From contig CAMCBB010000004.1 in NCBI GenBank assembly GCA_945872875.1, positions 1 to 35,190 on the forward strand: a stretch of 35,190 nt of DNA. The letters are read 5' to 3'. This stretch comes from Flavobacterium psychrophilum. Its GTDB lineage: Bacteria > Bacteroidota > Bacteroidia > Flavobacteriales > Flavobacteriaceae. Shown in pieces: positions 25,215 to 33,709 of the stretch. The number at the start of each line of letters is the position of its first letter. Position 1 is the stretch's first letter. The position numbers and the translations under genes were made by a program. The notes below the pieces were generated by a model, which worked only from the letters and a program-made list of their open reading frames with translations, did not search any database and was not told the origin of the DNA.

Positions 25215-25927
25215 TGAAAAAGTATTTAGTATTGTTTTTATTGAGTTCGTTTGTTGGAATTGCTCAAAATCTCAACGAATATAAGTATGCCATTTTGCCT
25301 TCAAAATTTGCTTTTTCAAAGGAGGAAAACGCACATAATTTAAATGCAATATCTAAAATGTACCTTCAAAAATATGGTTTCGAAACTTATTTTCACAATG
25401 AAGCTGCTCCTGATGAATTTATACTTTCTTATTGCAATAAAATATTTGTAGATGTAACGGAGAACAGTTCTATCTTTATTACCAAGTTGAAAATAACTAT
25501 TAAAGATTGCAAAGGGACTATTCTTGCAACTTCAGAACAAGGCACAAGTAAAGAAAAAGAATACCGAGTGGCCTACAATGAAGCACTCAGAATGGCATTT
25601 GATAATTTTTCATTATTGAAAACACATCAGTTTCAGCCTTCTCAAAAAAGCCTCGGTTTGATTGGTGAGCCTATACAAAAAGCAATTGCTCAAGGTCAAA
25701 TAGTTGAGAAAAAGTATAATGTAATTGCTACAGAAACCGGATATAATTTAATTGCTGTAGCTAGTGATTACAAGTTATTTCAATTGTTTAAAACAACTTC
25801 AAATGATATTTATTTAGCTAAAAGAGATTTTATTTCAGGTGTGCTATTAAAAAGAGATAGCAGTTGGTTTTTTGAATATTACGAAGGAACTGTTTTAAAA
25901 TCAGAATTGATTAATATTACATTTTAA
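25214..25927 (+). CDS. Secreted protein of unknown function
   Basis: A 237-residue protein I do not recognise. Residues 1-17 form a signal peptide (ending VGIAQ), with no lipobox cysteine. The mature part mixes beta-strand-like stretches (KIFVDVTENSSIFITKLKITIKDCKG) with an amphipathic helix (EKEYRVAYNEALRMAFDNF), a layout reminiscent of small periplasmic domains, and ends in alternating hydrophobic strands. No catalytic motif is seen. It is translationally coupled to the YjjG-like gene (TAATG overlap), and its stop codon shares the TTAA at 25924-25927 with the convergent rarA stop. The coupling suggests a conserved unit, but the link in function is unknown. Confidence 0.75.
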   Translation: MKKYLVLFLLSSFVGIAQNLNEYKYAILPSKFAFSKEENAHNLNAISKMYLQKYGFETYFHNEAAPDEFILSYCNKIFVDVTENSSIFITKLKITIKDCKGTILATSEQGTSKEKEYRVAYNEALRMAFDNFSLLKTHQFQPSQKSLGLIGEPIQKAIAQGQIVEKKYNVIATETGYNLIAVASDYKLFQLFKTTSNDIYLAKRDFISGVLLKRDSSWFFEYYEGTVLKSELINITF

Positions 25928-27201
25928 TATCCATACTTATCTTTCCATCGGTTTTTTAAAAATTCACGGGTTCCATTTTCGCGGGAATTAGCTCCAGGAT
26001 CATATAACTTCGTTTCTTTAATGGCGTCTGGTAAATATTCTTGATCGCTAAAGTTATTGGCATAATTATGCGAATATTGGTATTCTTCTCCATAACCCAA
26101 TTCTTTCATTAACTTGGTTGGTGCATTTCGTAAACGTATCGGAATTGGTAAATCTCCTGTTTGTTTTACAAGCGCTTGTGCCTCATTAATCGCCATATAA
26201 CTCGCATTACTTTTTGGAGAAGTTGCCAAATATACCGCACATTGACTCAAAATAATTCGGCTTTCTGGATAACCAATTGTTGAAACCGCCTGAAACGTAT
26301 TATTTGCCATAATAAATGCAGTTGGATTGGCATTTCCAATATCTTCACTTGATAAGATCAGCATGCGTCGGGCAATGAATTTTACATCTTCACCGCCTTC
26401 AATCATTCGGGCAAGCCAATAAACGGCTCCATTAGGATCGCTTCCGCGGATGGATTTGATGAATGCCGAAACAATATCATAATGTTGTTCGCCTGTTTTG
26501 TCATACAAAACAGTATTTTGTTGCACCAATTCAAGAACTTTGTCATTTGTTATCACAATTTGACCTTCAGGGCTTGCGTTTACAACGAGTTCAAAAATAT
26601 TTAATAGCTTGCGTCCATCACCTCCAGAAAGTCGCAATAGCGCTTCGGATTCTTTGATTTTAATTTTCTTTGCAGAAATAATAGCGTCTTTTTTAATCGC
26701 TCGGTCTAAAAGTGACACTAAATCTTCTTTAGAAAACGGATTCAACACATAAACCTGACAACGTGAAAGCAGAGCGGGAATTACCTCAAAACTTGGATTT
26801 TCAGTTGTGGCTCCTATTAATGTTACCCAACCTTTTTCAACAGCAGCTAATAATGAATCTTGCTGTGATTTGCTAAAGCGATGGATCTCATCAATAAACA
26901 AAATTGGATTTTTAGCTGTGAATAATCCGCCACTTTGTTTGGCTTTTTCAATTACATCGCGAATGTCTTTCACGCCCGAATTGATAGCGCTCAATTCATA
27001 AAAAGGGCGGTTACTTTGATTGGCGATTATTTGCGCCAAAGTAGTTTTTCCGGTGCCTGGCGAACCCCAAAAAATCATAGACGGAATAACCCCTCGCGCA
27101 ATTTGTTGCGTAAGCGATCCATTAGGTCCAACTAAATGTAATTGGCTAATGTAATCTTCAAGTTTCTGCGGACGAATGCGTTCGGCTAATGGTGCTTCCA
27201 T
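25924..27201 (-). CDS. rarA: Replication-associated recombination protein A (RarA/MgsA)
   Basis: An AAA+ ATPase of the clamp-loader-like RarA family that acts at stalled replication forks. Walker A GSPGTGKT, Walker B LFIDEIHRF and sensor 1 GATTENPSF are intact, and the C-terminal tetramerisation domain (GSDPNGAVYWLARMIEGGED, YLPD) is complete. I place the start at the ATG at 27201 (425 residues, beginning MEAPLAERIRP, the usual N-terminus). A TTG three codons upstream (27210) would also be open but is less likely. An exact -7 box lies 25 bases upstream. It is convergent with the secreted unknown; the two stop codons overlap in TTAA. Confidence 0.93.
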   Translation of the reverse strand: MEAPLAERIRPQKLEDYISQLHLVGPNGSLTQQIARGVIPSMIFWGSPGTGKTTLAQIIANQSNRPFYELSAINSGVKDIRDVIEKAKQSGGLFTAKNPILFIDEIHRFSKSQQDSLLAAVEKGWVTLIGATTENPSFEVIPALLSRCQVYVLNPFSKEDLVSLLDRAIKKDAIISAKKIKIKESEALLRLSGGDGRKLLNIFELVVNASPEGQIVITNDKVLELVQQNTVLYDKTGEQHYDIVSAFIKSIRGSDPNGAVYWLARMIEGGEDVKFIARRMLILSSEDIGNANPTAFIMANNTFQAVSTIGYPESRIILSQCAVYLATSPKSNASYMAINEAQALVKQTGDLPIPIRLRNAPTKLMKELGYGEEYQYSHNYANNFSDQEYLPDAIKETKLYDPGANSRENGTREFLKNRWKDKYGY

Positions 27202-27226
27202 TTTATTCAATCAATTGGCTATTGTG

Positions 27227-27234
27227 CAAATTTA
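27227..27234 (-). promoter_or_regulatory. -7 box of rarA
   Basis: Minus-strand TAAATTTG fits TAnnTTTG and ends 25 bases before the ATG at 27201. No -33 TTG at the usual distance. Confidence 0.4.
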
Positions 27235-27329
27235 TAGATATTATATTGTTTTTGTTATAATTTTCAAATTATCTCATTTTCAAACTTTCAAATTGATATG
27301 ACAAAATAGCATTAAAACTATTTTGGTTG

Positions 27330-27337
27330 TATTTTTG
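27330..27337 (+). promoter_or_regulatory. -7 box of the rhomboid gene
   Basis: TATTTTTG fits TAnnTTTG, 29 bases before the ATG at 27367. No clear -33 element. Confidence 0.4.
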
Positions 27338-27366
27338 ATAAACAAATTGAAGAGTAACAAATTCTT

Positions 27367-28137
27367 ATGAGACACGCTAACGAACTAAATCATTTTAAAT
27401 TTTCTCCAGCAACTTGGATAATTCCTTCGTTTTTGTTGGTTGTGATTTGGTTTGTTTTTTATTTAGATTCCAATTTTCATTTGCATTTGAATCAACATGG
27501 CATTTTACCACGAACCTTTTCTGGTTTGCAGGGGGTAATTTTTAGTCCGTTTTTACATGGCGATTTGAATCATATTTTAAATAATTCGTTACCACTTTTT
27601 ATTTTAACTACCGCGCTAATCTATTTTTATAGAGAAGTTTCATTAAAGGTTTTAGTTTATGGAATTTTACTTTCCGGATTAATAACCTGGATTATTGGTC
27701 GCGAATCATTCCATATTGGCGCAAGCGGTCTTATTTATGTATTGGTTTCCTTTATTTTCTTTAAAGGATTGCAAACACAATACTACAGATTGATGGCATT
27801 GTCATTGGCAGTTGTAGTTTTGTATGGCGGGATGGTATGGTATGTTTTTCCTGAAATAGATAAAACGATATCTTGGGAAGGACATTTGGCAGGATTAATC
27901 ACAGGGTTTGTTTTTTCAGTTAAGTTTAAAACTCCCGATTATGTGAAAGACATTCAGTACGATTGGGAAAAACCCGATTTTGATCCAAGTACCCATCCGT
28001 TTATGAAACGATTTGATGAAAATGGGAATTTTGTAAATCCGCCACCACCTGAAGAATTAGAGGAGCAAATTACTGAACCTTTACCGTATGTGTATATTTA
28101 CAAGGAAGAAAATTCAGAAAAAGAAGATGTAAATTAA
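27367..28137 (+). CDS. Rhomboid family intramembrane serine protease
   Basis: A 256-residue membrane protease with about six transmembrane segments. The catalytic dyad is Ser120 in GASG and His173 in GHLAG; HGDLNHILNNSLPLF (64-78) is the HxxxN oxyanion-region motif of rhomboids. These enzymes cut transmembrane helices; the natural substrate is unknown. A proline- and glutamate-rich hydrophilic tail (from about residue 190) follows the last membrane segment. It ends convergently with the rlmB-like gene, with stop codons overlapping by 4 bases. Confidence 0.92.
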   Translation: MRHANELNHFKFSPATWIIPSFLLVVIWFVFYLDSNFHLHLNQHGILPRTFSGLQGVIFSPFLHGDLNHILNNSLPLFILTTALIYFYREVSLKVLVYGILLSGLITWIIGRESFHIGASGLIYVLVSFIFFKGLQTQYYRLMALSLAVVVLYGGMVWYVFPEIDKTISWEGHLAGLITGFVFSVKFKTPDYVKDIQYDWEKPDFDPSTHPFMKRFDENGNFVNPPPPEELEEQITEPLPYVYIYKEENSEKEDVN

Positions 28138-28868
28138 CCTCTCTGTCTCACCGTTTCATATAAAAAAGCACCACAAGCTACAGAAACATTTAAAGAGCCA
28201 ATCGTTCCAAACATCGGTAACTTAGCTTTTGCATCTACAATTTTCAATACCGATGGATTGATTCCGCGGTCTTCACTTCCCATGATGATAGCGACAGGTT
28301 CATTTAAAGTAATGTCATAAATACTATCCTCGGTTTTTTCGGTAGCAGCCACCGTTTTAATTCCGCTTCCTTGTAGGTAAAAAATCGCATCTTTAATATG
28401 ATCTACTTTACAAATAGGCACATTGAATACCGCTCCGGCTGAAGTTTTTACGGTGTCTCCGTTTACAGGTGCAGAACCAGTCTTTTGAACAATAATTCCG
28501 TCAACGCCAGTGCATTCGGCAGTTCTTATTATGGCGCCAAAATTTCGAGCGTCACTCAATTGGTCTAATATTAAGAACAAAGGCATTTTTCCGCTTTCTA
28601 CAACACTGTCAACTAGAGTTTCTAGCTTTACAAACGAAATAGGAGCAATGGTAGCCACAGCACCTTGGTGGTTATTTGGAGTTAATCGATTAAGTTTTTC
28701 AACAGGAACATAAGAAAAATTCACACTGTATTTTTTCATTGTTTTCATTAGCTCTTGCATCAATTCGCTTTGAGCATCACTTTGAACAAACACTTTGTCT
28801 ACTTCTTTTCCAGCATTAATAGCTTCAATAATAGCTCTAATTCCGAAGATTTGATTTTCTTTTTCCAT
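28134..28868 (-). CDS. rlmB: SpoU/TrmH-family rRNA 2'-O-methyltransferase, RlmB-like
   Basis: A 244-residue SPOUT methyltransferase. The N-terminal RNA-binding domain begins IFGIRAIIEAINAGKEVDKVFVQ; the C-terminal knot domain carries NFGAIIRTAECTG (motif 1), IMGSEDRGI (motif 2) and LNVSVACGAFLYE (motif 3). RlmB methylates a guanosine in 23S rRNA; the exact target here is inferred. I choose the ATG at 28868, starting MEKENQIFG. A start nine codons upstream at 28895 would lie inside the susD terminator and upstream of the -7 box at 28873. The gene may be translated from a leaderless message. Confidence 0.9.
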   Translation of the reverse strand: MEKENQIFGIRAIIEAINAGKEVDKVFVQSDAQSELMQELMKTMKKYSVNFSYVPVEKLNRLTPNNHQGAVATIAPISFVKLETLVDSVVESGKMPLFLILDQLSDARNFGAIIRTAECTGVDGIIVQKTGSAPVNGDTVKTSAGAVFNVPICKVDHIKDAIFYLQGSGIKTVAATEKTEDSIYDITLNEPVAIIMGSEDRGINPSVLKIVDAKAKLPMFGTIGSLNVSVACGAFLYETVRQRG

Positions 28869-28872
28869 GGGG

Positions 28873-28880
28873 CAAAGGTA
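28873..28880 (-). promoter_or_regulatory. -7 box directly before rlmB
   Basis: Minus-strand TACCTTTG fits TAnnTTTG and ends 4 bases (CCCC) before the ATG at 28868. It supports that start over the upstream one and implies a very short or absent leader. Confidence 0.45.
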
Positions 28881-28881
28881 T

Positions 28882-28914
28882 AAAAAAACCACCACTAATA
28901 AAGTGATGGTTTTT
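28882..28914 (-). terminator. Intrinsic terminator after susD
   Basis: AAAAACCACCACT (28884-28896) pairs with AGTGATGGTTTTT (28902-28914) with one C-A mismatch and a 5-base loop. On the minus strand the stem ends in a run of seven T. It separates the susCD operon from rlmB. Confidence 0.75.
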
Positions 28915-28940
28915 ATAAAGATAACTAACTTATATATTAA

Positions 28941-30518
28941 CTACCAGCCTGGATTTTGTTGTGCTGATAAAGTTGGATTACTAGCAGTTTCTAACTGAGG
29001 TATTGGCCATAAATATTTGAAGTCGGTAGATGGAATATTTGCTAAACCATAAGGACCTGTGTATGGTGTACCCAAGGTGAATGTTGAAGCAGCTGGATTT
29101 CCACTAGCTAATTTAGCTGGAATACCATCTATAGGAAATAAATTATCACCCTGAAGTCTATGAATATCACCCCAACGACGACCTTCCATTAAAAACTCAA
29201 TTCTTCTTTCTTTTAGAATTGCACCAACCATGTCTGATTGATTTGATAAAGTTGTAGAAGTATAAGCTTGTGTAGAAGGATTTGCTAAAGCTCTATTTCT
29301 GACACTATTTAATAAAGTTAATGCAGTTGTTAAATCTGGCGAAGATTTTCTCGCATGTGCTTCTGCCATATTTAAAACAACTTCTGCATATCGAATAACA
29401 GGAGCGGCATCTGTATAATTTACATCATCAGTGTATTTGTTTGTATATTTTCTTCCAGCATTTGTAAATACCATTCCAGTTCCTGGACTTGATGAAGTAG
29501 AATTATCTTCTCTTCTTTTATCATCGGTTAACCAACTAGGATCTCTCCAAATTATTGGACTTATACAAACTAATAATCTTCTTCTATATTGAGAAGCTAA
29601 GGCAGCATTTACACCTGGGTTAAGAGTTGCAGCATGTTGAATTGAAAAGATAGATTCTGCATTGGAAATATTATTTGCTAATACAAATGGATCTTTTGGA
29701 TTTGCTGTTAAAGACAACCCACTTCCAGAAAGTTTATTTCCTTCTAAAATAACATTATTCCAATCTCTTTTGTGAAGATATACTCTAGTTTTAAATGCTA
29801 TTGCAGCATTTTTAGTAGCTTTTGATTTAGTAATATTTGTAATTTTGCTTTCAGCATCATTTAAATCATTAATAATCTTGGTGTAACATTCTGCTACCGT
29901 ATTTCTTCCTTTAACAATTTCAGAATCAATTTCAGATTGAGTATCAATTCCAACTTCTCTATAGGGAATTCCAGCATGTGATGCATTTGCAGAAAACTGA
30001 TAAGGTCTTGCAAAATGCATTAGTAATTCGAAATGAGTAATTGCTCTTAGAAATTTTGCTTGACCAATGTAGTCATCACCTATTGCGCTTGAAATTACAC
30101 CTTTTCCAACTGCATTTGAAACACCTTCGATGGCTAAGTTACATCTATTTATTAATCGATATCCATCTACCCAATAATATACATTATTTGCTGTTCCAGT
30201 ATCGTATGTTGTAGTGTAAGTAAGTTGGTAAAAAGCCTGTGTATTTACTACATCTTCTCCTCTACAATCATTTTGTTGAATAAACGCAGCTCCCCAAATG
30301 TAACCTCTTCCTCCGTTGGGACTAGTAGAGTTATATTGACCTATAGCTGCGGCATTATACATACCATTAATTGAGCTAGCAATTAAAGTTGGAGTAGAAA
30401 AGGAGTCGTCAACTGAGATTTGATTTATTGGTTTTAAATCAAGTAAATCATCTTCATTACAAGAATTTAATCCTAAAGCAATTGAGCTTAATAAGAATAT
30501 TTTTATATATTTTTTCAT
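28941..30518 (-). CDS. SusD/RagB-family surface lipoprotein
   Basis: A 525-residue nutrient-binding lipoprotein. The signal sequence ends LGLNSC, with the lipidated cysteine at residue 20 followed by NEDD, an acidic stretch of the kind that directs Bacteroidota lipoproteins to the cell surface. The mature part is helix-rich with SusD-type repeats, and the C-terminus ends QNPGW, a typical SusD ending. SusD proteins sit on top of their SusC partner and capture glycans or peptides. It lies 6 bases after SusC. No polysaccharide-degrading enzyme, sulfatase, peptidase or sensor lies nearby, so the ligand cannot be told. Confidence 0.93.
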   Translation of the reverse strand: MKKYIKIFLLSSIALGLNSCNEDDLLDLKPINQISVDDSFSTPTLIASSINGMYNAAAIGQYNSTSPNGGRGYIWGAAFIQQNDCRGEDVVNTQAFYQLTYTTTYDTGTANNVYYWVDGYRLINRCNLAIEGVSNAVGKGVISSAIGDDYIGQAKFLRAITHFELLMHFARPYQFSANASHAGIPYREVGIDTQSEIDSEIVKGRNTVAECYTKIINDLNDAESKITNITKSKATKNAAIAFKTRVYLHKRDWNNVILEGNKLSGSGLSLTANPKDPFVLANNISNAESIFSIQHAATLNPGVNAALASQYRRRLLVCISPIIWRDPSWLTDDKRREDNSTSSSPGTGMVFTNAGRKYTNKYTDDVNYTDAAPVIRYAEVVLNMAEAHARKSSPDLTTALTLLNSVRNRALANPSTQAYTSTTLSNQSDMVGAILKERRIEFLMEGRRWGDIHRLQGDNLFPIDGIPAKLASGNPAASTFTLGTPYTGPYGLANIPSTDFKYLWPIPQLETASNPTLSAQQNPGW

Positions 30519-30524
30519 ATTATT

Positions 30525-33500
30525 TTATAGTTTTACATTAATACCCATTGAAAATATTGTACCTCTAGGAGTTCCATTAATATCAACTCCTGCTGTTTCC
30601 ATTTCAGGATTTAATCCAGTATAATCTGTGATCATAAATAAGTTTTGTCCTTGAATAAAAAGACGAATATTTTCCACTTTAATTTTTTCCATTAAATTTT
30701 TCGGAAAATTATACCCTAAAGTTATATTGTCAAAGCTAATAAAGTCACCATCTTCAACAAATCTTGTTGTAGCGTTACTCGATTGATTCAAAAAGGTATT
30801 AGAGTTAGCATACAAAATAGGCGTCCATCCATCTCCAGGATTTGAAGCACTTTGCCATCTTCCTAATATTTCTGTTCCATTGTTGTTTAAGTTCTGATTC
30901 ATTAATTCACGTCGAGTAGAGTTAAAAATCTTGTTACCACCACTAAAACGTATTAAGAAACTTAAATCAACATTCTTATATGACATTCTTGAACTGAAAC
31001 CTCCAAAATATTTTGGTATTGTATTTCCTAATATTTTTTTGTCAGCTTGAGTCAATGTTGCACCAGTTGAAGTATTTGAAGGATTGTTTGGATCAAATAC
31101 AGAATAAGATTGACTTGCAGGATTTCCTTGTACTAATGAACCATCAGCTTTATAATATACTGGGAATCCATTTGCTGGATTTACACCCCAATATTGAAAA
31201 CCATATAAAGAGTTCAATGATTCACCTTGTCTTATAATTATATTTGGAGCAATATTAACATCACTTGAAGAACCTCCAATTAAATCTATTCCATTAGGAG
31301 TACTAGTCACTTTGTTTGATTGAAGCGTTAAGTTAGCATTCACATCCCATTTAAAATTTTGATTGTTAATTAAATTTACATCTAAACCAAATTCATAACC
31401 ATCATTTAGCATTGATCCTATATTTTTGCTAATAGAATTGTTAGGCACCCCTAAAGATGGCGGAACAGGTGAATTTAAAATTAATCCATCAGTTTCATTT
31501 TTGAAATAATCAAAAGTTAGTTTTACTCTATTGTTGTAAAAAGCTAAATCAATTCCAAAGTTTGTCTTTAAACTAGTTTCCCATTGTAATTGATCGTTTC
31601 CGAATTGAGTGAAAGCAATTCCATTTAACGCCCCATATTGTGAAGCAGAAGTAAGACCTAGGTAGGGATAAGTACCAATCTCTGTATTTCCAATTTCTGC
31701 ATAAGATGCTCTTAGTTTAAAATCAGAAATATATTTATTTAGATTAGACATAAAGCTTTCTTTTGCAATATTCCAACCAGCAGAATATCCTGTAAATGAA
31801 GTCCATCTAGTTTCTGGAGCAAGTTTTGAAATACCATCTCTTCTGTACGAACCTTGTATAAAATACTTTTGTTTGTAGTTATAGCTAAGTCTTCCTAAAT
31901 AAGACATAATTCCAATTTCTGTAATTCCTCCTCCAGATTCTTGAGTTCCATATGAACCTGTAACTAAGTTCTGATTGTAAAATTCATCTAATAAATTGGT
32001 TCCTACACCAAAAAAACCTTGATTTCTTTCTTTTTGATATTCAACTACTGCAGTTGCAGAAATGTTGTGGTTATCATATAAAGTTGTGTTGTAATTTAAT
32101 ATGTTTTGAGTATTCCATCTCATTAAATCTGTATTACTGTTTTGTAACCTACCATTAGATCCTCGTCCGTCACCATGTAAAGGATTCCAATATAAAAATC
32201 CACCAGTAATAGCATTATCAGCACTTGCTTGAAATCTATAATTAAGACCTTTTGCAATATCAGCAGAAGCAAAAGCACTAATTATAGTTCTGTTAATTTT
32301 TGATTTAAATTTATTGAAATTTAATACATATGCAATATTTGAAATGTTATCACCAACGGGTTGTAAGTTTGAACCTTGACCAACATTACCTGTTGATAAG
32401 TTTATGTTATATCCTGTTGGGTTTGAGCTATCAAAAATAGAGGTATTAGGTAATTGTCTAATGGCATTAAACATATTACCTGATAATGAATTTCTACCAG
32501 TATTTAGTCCGTCATATTCTGTTCTTGTTAATCCAATATTAGCTCCAATTGTAAGCCAATTAGCAACTTGATGATCAAGACTACTTCTAAATGAGTAACG
32601 ATTCATTTCGTTTGATACCGCAACTCCTTCTTGAGTAGAATAACCCATTGACATGTAGTATTTCGTTTTGTCATTACCGCCGTTAAAAGATAAATTATGA
32701 TCCATTTGAAATGCACTTCTATTTAATACTGCGCTTTGCCAATCGGTATCATAATCACTTCCAGCAGCCCATGGAGCCTGTGAAGCATTAGTTCTTTTTT
32801 CGTTTGAAATTGTTAAAAAGTCTGCAGTTTTTAATAAATTAAATGTTTTAAAAGGTGAAGCAAATCCAGAAGTAATATTATAGTCTACTTTCATTGTTCC
32901 TTTTTTTCCTTTCTTTGTTGTAATTAGGATTACTCCATTTGCAGCTCTTGAGCCATAAATAGCAGAAGCAGCTCCATCTTTTAATATTTCAAAAGATTCA
33001 ATATCATTTGGATTAATATCTCCTAATCCGTTTGCATCAGCATATCCTCCTAAATCTCCAGAATACATAGGAATTCCATCTACTACATATAAAGGCTGTG
33101 TTCCAGAATTTATAGATGCAACACCCCTAATTCTTACTCTTGGAGCAGCACCAACTATTCCAGTTGATGTTGTTACTTGTACACCCGAAGCACGACCTGC
33201 TAACTGACTTTCAAAACTTGGAGTTATTAAGCCTTGAATATCTGATCCTTTAATTTTAGATACAGAACTGGTAACTTCTTTTTTCTTTTGGGTTCCATAT
33301 CCCACAACAACTACTTCGTCCATTACCTCATAATTGCTCTGCATTGAAATGTTATAGGAATTGCTTTTTCCAACTGTAATAGTTGAATTTTTATTTCCAA
33401 CAAATGAAAATTCTATTACATTTCCTTCATTTGCCTTGATGGAATATTTCCCATCTAAATCTGTTTGAGCACTAGTTTTGGTTTGTTTAACGATAATGTT

Positions 33501-33626
33501 AACCCCAGGCAAAGTTTTTCCGTTAGCGTCTTTTACAACCCCGGAAACAACTTTTTCTTGAGCTAAAGCATTTTGAATAATTAACGATAGAAATAGCGTT
33601 AATAATAAATTTAACTTTGATTTCAT
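30525..33626 (-). CDS. SusC/RagA-family TonB-dependent transporter
   Basis: A 1033-residue outer-membrane importer. Residues 1-22 form a signal peptide (ending ALA); residues 25-103 are the carboxypeptidase-regulatory-like domain (VSGVVKDANGKTLPGVN); the TonB box region DEVVVVGYGTQ is at 103-113 and is followed by the plug (PLYVVDGIPM, then GSRAANGVILITTKKG). The remainder is a large beta barrel. It forms a bin-like complex with the downstream SusD and imports the captured ligand using TonB energy. It is first in the two-gene operon. The 83 bases upstream, AT-rich, contain no exact -7 box, so regulation is unclear. Confidence 0.95.
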   Translation of the reverse strand: MKSKLNLLLTLFLSLIIQNALAQEKVVSGVVKDANGKTLPGVNIIVKQTKTSAQTDLDGKYSIKANEGNVIEFSFVGNKNSTITVGKSNSYNISMQSNYEVMDEVVVVGYGTQKKKEVTSSVSKIKGSDIQGLITPSFESQLAGRASGVQVTTSTGIVGAAPRVRIRGVASINSGTQPLYVVDGIPMYSGDLGGYADANGLGDINPNDIESFEILKDGAASAIYGSRAANGVILITTKKGKKGTMKVDYNITSGFASPFKTFNLLKTADFLTISNEKRTNASQAPWAAGSDYDTDWQSAVLNRSAFQMDHNLSFNGGNDKTKYYMSMGYSTQEGVAVSNEMNRYSFRSSLDHQVANWLTIGANIGLTRTEYDGLNTGRNSLSGNMFNAIRQLPNTSIFDSSNPTGYNINLSTGNVGQGSNLQPVGDNISNIAYVLNFNKFKSKINRTIISAFASADIAKGLNYRFQASADNAITGGFLYWNPLHGDGRGSNGRLQNSNTDLMRWNTQNILNYNTTLYDNHNISATAVVEYQKERNQGFFGVGTNLLDEFYNQNLVTGSYGTQESGGGITEIGIMSYLGRLSYNYKQKYFIQGSYRRDGISKLAPETRWTSFTGYSAGWNIAKESFMSNLNKYISDFKLRASYAEIGNTEIGTYPYLGLTSASQYGALNGIAFTQFGNDQLQWETSLKTNFGIDLAFYNNRVKLTFDYFKNETDGLILNSPVPPSLGVPNNSISKNIGSMLNDGYEFGLDVNLINNQNFKWDVNANLTLQSNKVTSTPNGIDLIGGSSSDVNIAPNIIIRQGESLNSLYGFQYWGVNPANGFPVYYKADGSLVQGNPASQSYSVFDPNNPSNTSTGATLTQADKKILGNTIPKYFGGFSSRMSYKNVDLSFLIRFSGGNKIFNSTRRELMNQNLNNNGTEILGRWQSASNPGDGWTPILYANSNTFLNQSSNATTRFVEDGDFISFDNITLGYNFPKNLMEKIKVENIRLFIQGQNLFMITDYTGLNPEMETAGVDINGTPRGTIFSMGINVKL

Positions 33627-33709
33627 ATTATAAGTATTTAGTTAGTTTAACAAAATTCTTAAAAAGTTATTAATTATCCTAATTAAATCTTAATTTTTTA
33701 TTTTTTTAT

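Noticed and set aside
27202..27210. TTG start of rarA at 27210
   Set aside because: The ATG three codons later gives the usual family N-terminus MEAPLAERIRP and is a stronger start codon.
28869..28895. Extended N-terminus of the rlmB-like gene (start at 28895)
   Set aside because: The added residues (MVVFLYLCP) are coded by the susD terminator and the -7 box, and the family N-terminus begins at the ATG at 28868.
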